Shown: positions 42,667 to 52,894 of the stretch, one piece after another
Numbering within the stretch: the stretch's first letter is position 1
How the letters are laid out: each line of letters opens with the position of its first letter
Assembly (NCBI RefSeq): GCF_002742645.2
Contig: NZ_CP033875.1
Coordinates: 1,054,001-1,118,000, forward strand
Origin: Caulobacter sp. FWC26
GTDB taxonomy: Bacteria; Pseudomonadota; Alphaproteobacteria; Caulobacterales; Caulobacteraceae
Length of the DNA stretch: 64,000 bases
Direction: 5' to 3'
Translations under genes and position numbers: made by a program
Notes under the pieces: model-generated
Told to the model about the DNA's origin: nothing
The model's input: the letters and a program-made list of their open reading frames with translations, nothing else
The model's database searches: none

Positions 42667-44219
42667 TGCGGCCGACCGACAACGATCCCTTCGACCTTGG
42701 CTTCGACGCCGCCGACGAGTTCACGACCGGCGCGAACGATCCCTGGCGCTCGTCAGCGCCGTCGCTGACGCCGACCGGCGGCTTTGAAGACCCGTTCGCC
42801 GACTTCCCGCCGGCCAGTCCCCGCGACGACGCCCCTCCGCCCGCGCGGTCGCCGCAGGCGGCCCCGCCGACCACGCGTCCCACGCCCCAAGCCCGACCCG
42901 TCCAGCAAGCGCGGCCGGTTCAGCCGTCGGCTCCGGTCATGACGCGTGATATCGGCGATTTCGATCGGGCGCCCGAGATGGCTGCGACCGCCTATCCCGA
43001 ACCGATCGCCGACAGCGGCCTTGGCGATGCGGCGATCCCGCGCATCACCATCCACGCTTTCTGCGCGCGACCCGAGACCGCCGCCCTGATCGAGCAGGCC
43101 GCCGCCGATCGCCGGATGGCGCGCGCCTCGACCATTGTCCGCGACGGGGGTCTGGCCGCAGCCGTCGACTACTACCAGAACCAGCCGACGCCCTCGTTGG
43201 TGATGGTCGAGACCCTGGATGGCGCCCAGCGCCTGCTACACATGCTCGACAGCCTGGCCCAGGTCTGTGACCCGGGCACCAAGGTGGTCGTGGTGGGCCA
43301 GACCAACGACATCGCCCTCTATCGCGAGCTGATACGCCGGGGGGTCAGCGAATATCTGACCCAGCCGCTGGGCCCGCTGCAGGTGATCCGCGCGGTCGGC
43401 GCGCTCTATGCCGACCCAGCGGCGCCCTTCATCGGGCGGCAGATTGCGTTTGTCGGCGCCAAGGGCGGCGTCGGCGCCTCGACCCTGGCCCACAACTTCG
43501 CCTGGACCATGGCCGAGAACATGCAGACGGCCACGGTGCTGGTCGATCTGGACCTGGCCTTCGGCACCGCCGGCCTCGACTTCAACCAGGACCCGTTGCA
43601 AGGCGTGCTGGACGCGCTGAGCCAGCCTGATCGTCTCGATCCGGTGCTGATGGACCGGATGATGGTGCGTTGCGGCGACCGCCTGTCGCTGTTCGCCGCG
43701 CCGGCCTCGCTGGACGGCGATTACGAGTTCGGCGCCGACGCCTTCGAGGAAGTCACCCAGAAGATCCGCGGCGCGGCGCCCTACGTGGTGCTGGACCTGC
43801 CGCACGTCTGGAACGCCTGGAGCCGCCGGGTGCTGATCGGCTCCGACGAACTGGTCGTGGTGGCCACGCCGGACCTTGCCAGCTTGCGCAACGCCAAGAA
43901 CATCATCGACCTCGTCCGAGGTTCGCGGCCCAACGATGCGCCGCCGCGCCTGCTGTTGAACCAGGTGGGCGTGCCGGGCCGGCCGGAAATCCCGGTCAAG
44001 GATTTTGGCGAGGCCCTGGGCGTCCAGCCCTCGCTGGTGCTGCCGTTCGATCCCAAGCCCTACGGCCAGGCGGCCAACAACGGTCAGATGCTGGCCGAGG
44101 TGGCGCCGAAGTCGAAGGCTGCCGAGGGCCTGGAGCATCTGGCCCGCCTGATCAGCCGGCGCGAGCCGCCGCCGCAGCAGAAGTCGTCGTTGTTCTCGGG
44201 CCTGTTCAAGAAGAAATAG
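42666..44219 (+). CDS. cpaE: Pilus localisation ATPase CpaE (ParA/MinD-like)
   Basis: This 517-residue protein positions the pilus secretin at the pole in Caulobacter. It has a Pro/Ala-rich N-terminal linker (about 100 residues), a receiver-like domain (ASTIVRDGGLAAAVDYYQNQ, LVMVETLDG), and a C-terminal MinD/ParA ATPase with the deviant Walker A FVGAKGGVGASTLAHN, which retains the signature Lys (residues about 260-275). The stop is directly followed by the cpaF ATG. Confidence 0.95.
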   Translation: MRPTDNDPFDLGFDAADEFTTGANDPWRSSAPSLTPTGGFEDPFADFPPASPRDDAPPPARSPQAAPPTTRPTPQARPVQQARPVQPSAPVMTRDIGDFDRAPEMAATAYPEPIADSGLGDAAIPRITIHAFCARPETAALIEQAAADRRMARASTIVRDGGLAAAVDYYQNQPTPSLVMVETLDGAQRLLHMLDSLAQVCDPGTKVVVVGQTNDIALYRELIRRGVSEYLTQPLGPLQVIRAVGALYADPAAPFIGRQIAFVGAKGGVGASTLAHNFAWTMAENMQTATVLVDLDLAFGTAGLDFNQDPLQGVLDALSQPDRLDPVLMDRMMVRCGDRLSLFAAPASLDGDYEFGADAFEEVTQKIRGAAPYVVLDLPHVWNAWSRRVLIGSDELVVVATPDLASLRNAKNIIDLVRGSRPNDAPPRLLLNQVGVPGRPEIPVKDFGEALGVQPSLVLPFDPKPYGQAANNGQMLAEVAPKSKAAEGLEHLARLISRREPPPQQKSSLFSGLFKKK

Positions 44220-45724
<1,505 letters not shown>

Positions 45725-45727
45725 GCG

Positions 45728-46705
45728 ATGCTGTTCGTCCTGGCTGGCATCCTGGGGTTCATCACCATCGCCGGGCTCGGCTTCGCCTTCGCCGGCGGCG
45801 ACAGCGCTCAGGCCAAGGCCGCCAAGCGCGCCCAGGTGATCGCCAAGGGCGGCGAGCGCCAGGCCAGCGTCCGCGCCAAGGCGGCCGCCAGCACGCCCGA
45901 CGCTCGCCGCCAGGCCATTCTCAAGGCGCTCAAGGACCAGGAGCGCAAGCAGAAGAAGGCCTCGCTCAGCATCGCCGCGCGCCTGCAGGCTGCGGGCCTG
46001 GGCGAAAACGTCAAGATGTTCTGGATCGTCAGTGCGGTCCTGGGCCTGTTCGTGGCGATGATCATCCTGCTGCTGGGACAGTCGCCACTGGTGGCTCTGG
46101 GCGCCGGCTTCGCCGCCGGGGCCGGCTTGCCGCGCTGGGTGCTGGGCTTCCTCGCCAACGGCCGGACCCAGAAGTTCACCGCGGCCTTCGCCGACGCCGT
46201 CGACATCATCGTGCGCGGCATCAAGTCGGGCCTGCCGGTCCACGACTGCCTGAAGATCATCGGCAAGGAGTGTCCCGAACCTCTGGCCGGGGAGTTCCGC
46301 ACCCTGACCGAGAACGTCGCCATGGGCGTGCCGATGGATGCGGCGCTGGAAAAGATGTACGAGCGCATGCCCACCAACGAGCTGCGCTTCTTCTCGATCG
46401 TGCTGGCCATCCAGCAGAAGACCGGCGGCAACCTGGCCGAGGCGCTGGGCAACCTCTCCACCGTTCTGCGCGCGCGCAAGCTGATGAAGGAGAAGATCAA
46501 GGCGCTGTCGGCCGAAGCCGTCGCCTCGGCCTTCATCATCGGCTGCCTGCCGCCAGGCGTCGTCACCCTGATCAGCGTCACCTCGCCGGCCTACATGGCC
46601 CCGATGTTCACCGATCCGCGCGGCCACCTGATGCTGCTGGTCAGCGCCGTGTGGATGAGTATCGGCATCTTCGTGATGCGCAACATGATCAACTTCAAGT
46701 TCTGA
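45728..46705 (+). CDS. tadB: Tad pilus inner-membrane platform protein TadB (CpaG)
   Basis: This 325-residue GspF-type platform protein has an N-terminal helix, a cytoplasmic basic region (AKAAKRAQVIAKGGERQ), and the T2SS-F domain (FADAVDIIVRGIKSGLPVHDC, FFSIVLAIQQKTGGNLAEAL). It works with TadC to couple CpaF to pilin assembly. It starts three bases after the cpaF stop. Confidence 0.95.
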   Translation: MLFVLAGILGFITIAGLGFAFAGGDSAQAKAAKRAQVIAKGGERQASVRAKAAASTPDARRQAILKALKDQERKQKKASLSIAARLQAAGLGENVKMFWIVSAVLGLFVAMIILLLGQSPLVALGAGFAAGAGLPRWVLGFLANGRTQKFTAAFADAVDIIVRGIKSGLPVHDCLKIIGKECPEPLAGEFRTLTENVAMGVPMDAALEKMYERMPTNELRFFSIVLAIQQKTGGNLAEALGNLSTVLRARKLMKEKIKALSAEAVASAFIIGCLPPGVVTLISVTSPAYMAPMFTDPRGHLMLLVSAVWMSIGIFVMRNMINFKF

Positions 46706-46718
46706 GGGGGAGGGCCGC

Positions 46719-47699
46719 GTGAAGCTTGTCGAAGCCCTGACCAACCCCTCGAACGTGCTGACGGCGTTTATTGCCGTGGTCGTGTTCGCCACCATCATCA
46801 CCCTGGCCTCGCCGGTGATGCGCGACAACAATTTGGAAGGCCGTCTGAAGTCGGTGGCCAACCGCCGCGAGGAACTGCGGCGCCGGTCGCGGCAATCCAT
46901 CGCGACGCGTGGCGGCGGGGCCGGCGGCAGCCTTCGTCACCAGGACGAGGGTCTTTACAAGAACGTCGTGGAGCGGCTGCAGCTGTCGCGCCTGCTGGAG
47001 GACCCCAAGGTCGTCGAGAAGCTGGCCCAAGCCGGCTTCCGCGGCCCCAAGCCTGTCAGCACCTTCTACTTCTTTCGGTTCGCCATGCCGTTCGCCTTCG
47101 CGGCGGGCGCGGCCTTCTATCTGTATCTGATCAACGACTTCGGCCTGCTGCCCATCCAGAAGCTGTGCGCCTGCGTAGCCTTCCTGGCCTTAGGCTACTA
47201 TGCGCCCAATGTCTACATCACCAATGTCGCCCAGAAGCGCCGCGAGTCGATCGTGGCCGCCTTCCCGGACGCGCTGGACCTGCTGCTGATCTGCGTCGAA
47301 AGCGGCATGTCGATCGAGGCGGCGATCCAGAAGGTCGGGGCCGAGGTCGGGGCGCAATCGATGGAATTGGCCGAAGAGCTGTCCCTGCTGACCGCCGAAC
47401 TGTCTTACCTGCCCGACCGCCGCCTGGCCTACGAAAACCTCGCCCGCCGCACCAACCATCCCGGCATCAAGTCGGTGGCCACGGCCATGATTCAGGCCGA
47501 GCGCTACGGGACGCCGCTGGGCACGGCTCTGCGCGTCATGGCCAAGGAGAACCGCGAGCTACGTCTCTCCGCCGCCGAGAAGAAAGCCGCCGCCCTGCCG
47601 GCTCAGCTCACTGTGCCGATGATCCTGTTCTTCCTGCCGGTGCTGTTCGTGATGATCCTGGGCCCGGCGATCATGAAGGTGCAGGACGCCTTTAAATAG
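46719..47699 (+). CDS. tadC: Tad pilus inner-membrane platform protein TadC (CpaH)
   Basis: This 326-residue GspF-type protein starts with GTG at 46719, with a GAGGGGGAGGG site upstream. The T2SS-F domain is clear (FPDALDLLLICVESGMSIEA, MIQAERYGTPLGTALRVMAK). It partners with TadB. It is the last gene of the contiguous operon apart from the possible small pilin downstream. Confidence 0.95.
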   Translation: MKLVEALTNPSNVLTAFIAVVVFATIITLASPVMRDNNLEGRLKSVANRREELRRRSRQSIATRGGGAGGSLRHQDEGLYKNVVERLQLSRLLEDPKVVEKLAQAGFRGPKPVSTFYFFRFAMPFAFAAGAAFYLYLINDFGLLPIQKLCACVAFLALGYYAPNVYITNVAQKRRESIVAAFPDALDLLLICVESGMSIEAAIQKVGAEVGAQSMELAEELSLLTAELSYLPDRRLAYENLARRTNHPGIKSVATAMIQAERYGTPLGTALRVMAKENRELRLSAAEKKAAALPAQLTVPMILFFLPVLFVMILGPAIMKVQDAFK

Positions 47700-47736
47700 C
47701 GCTCAAGGCTGGCTGCGCCCTGGCGTAGGTCTTGCG

Positions 47737-47769
47737 CTGTCCCGACCGTTCAGTGTCGGTTTGGGACAG
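47737..47769. promoter_or_regulatory. Hairpin overlapping the ribosome site of the small pilin-like gene
   Basis: CTGTCCC (47737-47743) pairs with GGGACAG (47763-47769), with CCGAC and GTCGG as an alternative inner stem. It ends five bases before the ATG at 47775. It may attenuate or control translation, or terminate tadC mRNA inefficiently; there is no T tract. Confidence 0.4.
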
Positions 47770-47774
47770 GTCCT

Positions 47775-47966
47775 ATGGGATATGCGGGTAAAGAGCCTCC
47801 GGTGCGCGCGTTCGCGGAGGCGGAAGAGGGCGGGGCCGCCCTGGAGATGGGCCTGCTCTTGGGCCTGGCGGCGTTCTTCGCCTTTACCCTGAGACACGTC
47901 GTGGCGACGCCGCTGCTGACCACCTTCACTAAGGCGGCCAAGGTGGTGAGCCAGGCGCTAGGGTAG
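47775..47966 (+). CDS. Putative second Flp-like small pilin
   Basis: This 63-residue protein has a hydrophilic leader (MGYAGKEPPVRAFAEAEEG) then GAALEMGLLLGLAAFFAF, a hydrophobic helix. If cut after the second Gly of EEGG, the layout GAALE places Glu at mature position 5, as in PilA (ATAIE). The short tail (TTFTKAAKVVSQALG) resembles the Flp C-terminus (AFTKAGTAVS). It lies 75 bp after tadC, same strand. It may be a second or minor pilin, or a degenerate one; the Tyr after Glu is replaced by Met. Confidence 0.65.
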   Translation: MGYAGKEPPVRAFAEAEEGGAALEMGLLLGLAAFFAFTLRHVVATPLLTTFTKAAKVVSQALG

Positions 47967-47978
47967 GACGGAGCGGGG

Positions 47979-48794
47979 TTAGCGCCCGCCACCAGCCCTC
48001 ATGGCGTCCCAGCTACGGCCTTGGCCGGCCTGGCCCACAGCGGCCCGCAGATAGGCGAGGTTGTTGGCGACCTGCTCGGGCGGCAGGTCGGCGCGGACCA
48101 GCTTTTCGGCTTCCGGCAGACGGCCCTGCAGGCCAACCACCAGGGCCAGGTTCTGGCGCGCCTGGATGCCCGCCGAGGGCAAGGCCACGGCGCGGCGAAG
48201 CTGGGCCTCGGCCCCCGCCAGATCGCCCTTGGCGGCCAGGTGCAGGGCGTAGTTGGTCATCGGCGTGGCCTCGTTTGGCGCCACGGCGATCGCTTGTCGG
48301 TGCGCCGCGTCCGCTTCCTCGTCGCGCTCGGCCTGCTCGTAGGCCACGCCCAGCAGGGTCAGCGGACGCCAGTCCTTGGGATACGCCGCCGCGACCTTGC
48401 GGGCCGGCTCGATCGCATAGAAGCCCTGGCCCCGGGCGATGTGGGCGCGCGCCAGTTCCAGCAGCAGACCCGCGTCATCGGGATGGGCGATCAGGCCCTT
48501 GGTCGCCGCAATGGCGGCCTCGTCGGCGCGGCCCAGTGCGCGCAGAGCCTTTGCCAAGCCGGCGCCGGCTTCGGCGTCGCCCGGATCAACCTCGAACTCG
48601 GCGCCCCAGAACGCGGCCTGGGCCAGCGGGTCGAGGCGCCGCGCCTCTGCCCGCTGCTGCGGCGAGGCCTTCGTCGGCGTCTTCTGAGCCGTCGCCGCTT
48701 GGGCCTTCGGCGGATCCGCGGCCAGGACCGGGGTCGCCACGGCCAGGGCGATGGGGGCGAGAACGGTTGCGATGAGCGCGCGCTTGCGACACAT
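47979..48794 (-). CDS. tadD: TadD-like TPR protein
   Basis: This 271-residue periplasmic TPR protein has a signal peptide (LIATVLAPIALAVATPVLAA) and at least four tetratricopeptide repeats (for example ALRALGRADEAAIAATKGL and LLGVAYEQAERDEEADAAHR). Tad loci commonly carry such a TPR lipoprotein or periplasmic protein (TadD). It is convergent with the pilin-like gene and divergent from pepA. GGAG upstream supports ATG 48794. Confidence 0.8.
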   Translation of the reverse strand: MCRKRALIATVLAPIALAVATPVLAADPPKAQAATAQKTPTKASPQQRAEARRLDPLAQAAFWGAEFEVDPGDAEAGAGLAKALRALGRADEAAIAATKGLIAHPDDAGLLLELARAHIARGQGFYAIEPARKVAAAYPKDWRPLTLLGVAYEQAERDEEADAAHRQAIAVAPNEATPMTNYALHLAAKGDLAGAEAQLRRAVALPSAGIQARQNLALVVGLQGRLPEAEKLVRADLPPEQVANNLAYLRAAVGQAGQGRSWDAMRAGGGR

Positions 48795-48877
48795 GAAGAC
48801 AAGTCTCCAGAAGGTGCGCCTATCATCCGGCGCGGGCCTCAAGGAATCGTTAAGCATAGTTTTTAAGGGTTTCGCCG

Positions 48878-50278
48878 ATGACCGACCCCGCGCATCCGAT
48901 CCTCGCCGAGACCGACGGCAAGGCGATCCTGGTGCATCCCGTCGCGGAGTCCGAGGTCGAGGCGTTCCTGGCGCGAAAGCGTGCGCCGGTAAGGACTTAC
49001 GCCACCGCCAACAAGTTCGCGGGCAAGGTCGGGCAGGTGCTGGTCGTCCCCGGCGCTAGCGGGGCGGTCGAGCAGGTGCTGATGGGTGTGGGCTCGGGCC
49101 GCGCCGATCTGTCGCTGCTGAGGGGCCTGGCGGGCAAGCTGCCGGCCGGCGACTACGCCCTCTTGCGCCTGCCCAAGGGCCTGGACGGCGAGCAGGCGGC
49201 CCTCGGCTTCGCGCTGGGGACCTATCGCTATGACCGCTACAAGAAGCGCGGCGAGCCGATCCCGCGCTTGCTGGCGCCCAAGGGCGTCGACGTGACCTTC
49301 GTCACCGCCCTGGCCCACGCCTGCGCCCTGTGCCGCGACATGGTCAACACCCCGGCCAACGACATGGGGCCGCTGCAGATCGAGACCATCGCCGGCGAGA
49401 TCGCCGAGAAGTATGGGGCGACCCTGTCGGTCGTGCGGGGTGACGACCTGTTGCGGGAGAACTATCCCGCCGTCCACGCCGTGGGCCGCGCTGCGGTCGA
49501 CGCCCGCGCCCCGCGGATGATCGAGATCGCCTGGGGTGATCCGTCCCATCCGGTTCTGGCCCTGGTGGGCAAGGGCGTGGTGTTCGACACCGGCGGCCTC
49601 GACATCAAGCCTTCGTCTGGCATGCGGCTGATGAAGAAGGACATGGGCGGCGCCGCCCACGCCCTGGCGCTGGGCCGGATGGTGATGGAGGCGAGGCTCC
49701 CGGTGCGCCTGGTGATCCTCACTCCCGTGGTCGAGAACGCCATCGCCGGCGACGCGATGCGGCCGGGCGACGTGCTGGCCACCCGCGCGGGCCTGACCGT
49801 CGAGGTCGGCAACACCGACGCCGAAGGCCGGCTGATCCTGGCCGACGCCCTGACCCGCGCCGCAGAGCTCAAGCCCGCCCTGACCCTGGACTTCGCCACC
49901 CTGACCGGCGCGGCGCGGGTGGCCATGGGGCCCTTCGTGATCCCGTTCTGGACCGCCGACGACACCCTGGCCGCCCAGATCGAGACCGCCTCACGCAAGG
50001 TCTCCGATCCGCTGTGGCGCCTGCCCCTGACCGAGGCCTATCGTGACGCGCTGGACAGCGACATCGCCGACCTGAAGAACGACCCCGACGGCTGGGCTCA
50101 GGCGGGCGCGACCACGGCGGCGCTGTTCCTGCAGCGCTTTGCTCCGAGCGAGGGAAGCTGGGCGCACTTCGACGTCTTCGCCTGGAACCCGAAGGGGCGG
50201 CCGGGCTATCCGGTGGGCGCCGAGGTGCAGGCTATCCGCGCCGCCTTCGCCATGCTGCAAGCCAGGTTCGCCCGATGA
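48878..50278 (+). CDS. Leucyl aminopeptidase (M17 family)
   Basis: This 466-residue cytosolic dimetal exopeptidase has metal ligands and the family signature in the C-terminal domain: GKGVVFDTGGLDIKPSSGMR, MKKDMGGAAHAL, and NTDAEGRL. The N-terminal domain is of the alphaproteobacterial type that lacks strong similarity to PepA. It probably finishes peptide turnover. It overlaps the NlpC/P60 gene by four bases, which suggests a link to cell-wall peptide recycling. TTAAGCAT at 48852 is a weak CtrA-like word upstream. Confidence 0.92.
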   Translation: MTDPAHPILAETDGKAILVHPVAESEVEAFLARKRAPVRTYATANKFAGKVGQVLVVPGASGAVEQVLMGVGSGRADLSLLRGLAGKLPAGDYALLRLPKGLDGEQAALGFALGTYRYDRYKKRGEPIPRLLAPKGVDVTFVTALAHACALCRDMVNTPANDMGPLQIETIAGEIAEKYGATLSVVRGDDLLRENYPAVHAVGRAAVDARAPRMIEIAWGDPSHPVLALVGKGVVFDTGGLDIKPSSGMRLMKKDMGGAAHALALGRMVMEARLPVRLVILTPVVENAIAGDAMRPGDVLATRAGLTVEVGNTDAEGRLILADALTRAAELKPALTLDFATLTGAARVAMGPFVIPFWTADDTLAAQIETASRKVSDPLWRLPLTEAYRDALDSDIADLKNDPDGWAQAGATTAALFLQRFAPSEGSWAHFDVFAWNPKGRPGYPVGAEVQAIRAAFAMLQARFAR

Positions 50279-51111
50279 GCGCGCCAGACCGCCGCGTCAC
50301 CCTGGTCCGCGATGGCGTCGCGGATCGTCGGCTCGAAGGCCTCGTCGCCGCCGACCGTTTCGCCGACGTGACGCCGATGCAGGTCAGCGCCCCGATCGCC
50401 AGCCTGCGCAAGGCCCCCGAGCCGGACGCCGAACAGGAGGACCAGCTGGTCTTCGGCGAGCTGTTCGACGTGTTGTTCGAGGTCGGCGGCTTCGCCTTCG
50501 GCCAGGCGCGCCGCGACCGCTATGTCGGCTATGTGCTGCTGGAGGCCCTGTCGGCGCCGGTGCTGACGCCCGAGCATCGTATCGCCGTTCCGCGCACCTA
50601 CGCCTTCGCCGAGCCGGACATCAAGTCGGCCATCATCGGGCTCTACAGCCTGAACGCCCTGGTGACGGTCGAGGCCCGCGAGGGCCGGTTCGTTCGCGGC
50701 GCCCGGTCGGGCTGGTTCGTCGCGCACCACCTGGCGTGCGTCGGCCGGTTCGAGACCGACTATGTCGCCGTCGCCGAGCGGTTTCTCCACGCGCCCTATC
50801 AGTGGGGCGGGCGGGAGAGCCTGGGTCTGGACTGCTCAGCGCTTGTCCAACAGGCGCTCTATGCCTGCGGCCGGGCCTGTCCGCGCGACACCGACATGCA
50901 GCGCGATTTCTTCCCGGAGATCGCCGAGGCCGACCGACGGCGCGGCGATCTGGTGTTCTGGAGGGGGCACGTGGCGATCCTGCTGGATCCCGACACCATC
51001 CTGCACGCCAACGCCCACCACATGGCCACCGCGATCGAGCCGCTAGCCGAGGCGATCACGCGTATCGCGGCGACGCCGACAGGCGGGGTGTTGGGGTACC
51101 GGCGGGTTTAG
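50275..51111 (+). CDS. NlpC/P60-family hydrolase
   Basis: This 278-residue cysteine peptidase has two SH3-like domains (FGELFDVLFEVGGFAFG; RDRYVGYVLLEAL) before the catalytic domain. Catalytic residues are visible: Cys in LGLDCSALVQQAL, His in FWRGHVAILLD, and a third polar residue in HANAHHMATAIEP. Such enzymes cut gamma-D-Glu-diamino acid bonds of murein peptides, and being coupled to a leucyl aminopeptidase suits a recycling role. No signal peptide is seen, so it is probably cytoplasmic. Confidence 0.9.
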   Translation: MSAPDRRVTLVRDGVADRRLEGLVAADRFADVTPMQVSAPIASLRKAPEPDAEQEDQLVFGELFDVLFEVGGFAFGQARRDRYVGYVLLEALSAPVLTPEHRIAVPRTYAFAEPDIKSAIIGLYSLNALVTVEAREGRFVRGARSGWFVAHHLACVGRFETDYVAVAERFLHAPYQWGGRESLGLDCSALVQQALYACGRACPRDTDMQRDFFPEIAEADRRRGDLVFWRGHVAILLDPDTILHANAHHMATAIEPLAEAITRIAATPTGGVLGYRRV

Positions 51112-51134
51112 CGGGGAGGGGGCGCTTCCTCTTT

Positions 51135-51243
51135 GTGTCATCCCGGAAGCGCGAAGCGCTCTCCGGGACCCAGGGGGTGACAGGACGCCCTGCGCGCCGC
51201 CCCTGGGTCCCGGCTCTCCGCTGCGCTGCGGCCGGGATGACAC
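51135..51243. repeat. Palindromic repeat family A, copy 2
   Basis: GTGTCATCCCGG at one end and CCGGGATGACAC at the other, with inner GGGACCCAGGGG and CCCCTGGGTCCCGG. It lies between convergent genes, just before the cytochrome terminator. Confidence 0.9.
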
Positions 51244-51249
51244 GGGAAA

Positions 51250-51282
51250 ACAAAAAGGCCGCGGCGCTTTCGCGTCGCGGCC
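51250..51282 (-). terminator. Rho-independent terminator of the cytochrome gene
   Basis: GGCCGCGGCGC (51257-51267) pairs with GCGTCGCGGCC (51272-51282), one mismatch, with a T5 run at 51252-51256 on the minus strand. Confidence 0.8.
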
Positions 51283-51307
51283 TCTTCGTATCGGATGTCG
51301 AAGAGCC

Positions 51308-52000
51308 TTAGGCCTTCGGGGCAGCCGGGGCGGCGGCGGCCGGAGCGGCCGGAGTCGCGGCGGCGCCGGCGGCGGGCGCGGCGCCTTCAGCGGCTGGAGC
51401 CGCGCCTTCAGCAGCCGGGGCGGCGCCTTCGGCCGGAGCAGCGGCGGCGGCCGGACGCGGCGGCGGGACCGGCAGCTTCGAACCCAGGCTGTGCATGTAG
51501 GCGATGATCGCGACGCGATCTTCCGACTTCTTCAGGCCGACGAACGTCATGTTCGTGCCCGAGACGTACTTACCCGGGGCCTTCAGGAATTCATACAGGT
51601 GGTCGTAGTCCCACACCGGCGTCTTGGCCGCGAAGTCCTTCATGGCGGTCGAGTAGTTGAAACCCGCATGCGCAGCCGGCTTACGGCCCACCACGTCCCA
51701 CAGACCCGGGCCCGTGCCGTTGGCGTTGCTGGCGTCGAACTTGTGGCAGGCGGCGCACTTGGCCGAGACGGCCTGGCCGGCGGCCACGTTGGCCGGGGTC
51801 AGGACGGCGTTCCAGTCGGGCAGGGTCTCGACCGCCGCCGCGCCGCCTTCGGCGCCTTCTTCCTGGACCGCGATCTCGTAGCCGGCCTTTTCGACTTCGT
51901 GCTTGGCGAAGACGATGGACGACGCTTCCCGCAGACCGAAAATAACGAGGCCGGTCAGCAGCACGCCGCCAGCGATCTTGTTGAACGTCAGGTCGCTCAT
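51308..52000 (-). CDS. Membrane-anchored cytochrome c (CycM-type)
   Basis: This 230-residue cytochrome has an uncleaved N-terminal anchor (GGVLLTGLVIFGLREASSI) and one haem site (CAACHKF, about residue 83). The class I fold has GPGLWDVVGRKPAAHAGF and the distal Met in GTNMTFVGLK. It shuttles electrons between the bc1 complex and terminal oxidases, as CycM does. The last 55 residues are an Ala/Pro/Glu low-complexity tail with repeated AEGAAPA units, an odd extension of unknown role. Confidence 0.9.
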   Translation of the reverse strand: MSDLTFNKIAGGVLLTGLVIFGLREASSIVFAKHEVEKAGYEIAVQEEGAEGGAAAVETLPDWNAVLTPANVAAGQAVSAKCAACHKFDASNANGTGPGLWDVVGRKPAAHAGFNYSTAMKDFAAKTPVWDYDHLYEFLKAPGKYVSGTNMTFVGLKKSEDRVAIIAYMHSLGSKLPVPPPRPAAAAAPAEGAAPAAEGAAPAAEGAAPAAGAAATPAAPAAAAPAAPKA

Positions 52001-52156
52001 TTCAGCCTTGTCAGCCTCTTATCGGCCCGTCGAACGGCGGGCTTGAAACCCGCGCGCCGGAATCACAAGGACGAGTCTCCAGCGCGCGTCATGTTGCGCT
52101 CGCGTCTCTTACACGCTACCGCCCCTCGCGCAACAGGGCGGCGGAGATTTGCACCG

Positions 52157-52894
52157 ATGAACCCCCTCATTCTGATCCCGGCTCGGATGGCCGCGACCCG
52201 CCTCCCGGGCAAGCCCCTGGCCGATATCGGCGGGGTTCCGATGATCGTGCGGGTTCTGCGTCAGGGCCTCGAAGCGGGTATTGGTCCGGTGGCCGTCGCC
52301 GCCGGCGACCCGGAAATCGTCGAAGCGGTTCAAAAGGCTGGCGGAACCGCCGTGCTGACCGACCCGGATCTGCCGTCGGGTTCGGACCGGATTCTGGCGG
52401 CGTTGGCTGAGCTCGATCCGGGGTTCGAGCACGACGTGGTGATCAACCTGCAGGGCGACATGCCGTTCGTGGACCCGGCGGTTCTCTCCGACTGCGCGCG
52501 AATACTTAAGGAGTTCGGCGACGCCGACATCGCCACCGTCGTAGCGCCTGAGTCTTCGCCGGCCGACCGGAGCAACCCGGATGTGGTCAAGGCTGTGCTG
52601 GCCATGGAAGAGGACGGGACGAGCGGCCGCGCGCTCTATTTCACCCGCTCCACGCTTTATGGCGAGGGCCCCGTCTGGCGCCACATCGGCATCTATGGCT
52701 ATCGCCGCGAGGCGCTGGAGGCGTTCAACGCCGCCGCGCCCTCGTCGCTGGAAAAGCGCGAGAAGCTGGAGCAGCTGCGCGCCATGGAACTGGGCCTGAC
52801 GATCCGCGCAGCGGTAGCGCAGACCGCGCCCATCTCCGTCGACAATCCTTCCGACCTCGAAGCGGCGCGACAGGCCGCAGGAAAGAACGCATGA
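52157..52894 (+). CDS. kdsB: 3-deoxy-manno-octulosonate cytidylyltransferase
   Basis: This 245-residue cytosolic enzyme makes CMP-Kdo for lipopolysaccharide core. Motifs: IPARMAATRLPGKPLADIGG, VINLQGDMPFVDP, and HIGIYGYRREAL. Its stop overlaps pheA by four bases, an unusual pairing of LPS and aromatic amino-acid genes. Confidence 0.96.
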   Translation: MNPLILIPARMAATRLPGKPLADIGGVPMIVRVLRQGLEAGIGPVAVAAGDPEIVEAVQKAGGTAVLTDPDLPSGSDRILAALAELDPGFEHDVVINLQGDMPFVDPAVLSDCARILKEFGDADIATVVAPESSPADRSNPDVVKAVLAMEEDGTSGRALYFTRSTLYGEGPVWRHIGIYGYRREALEAFNAAAPSSLEKREKLEQLRAMELGLTIRAAVAQTAPISVDNPSDLEAARQAAGKNA

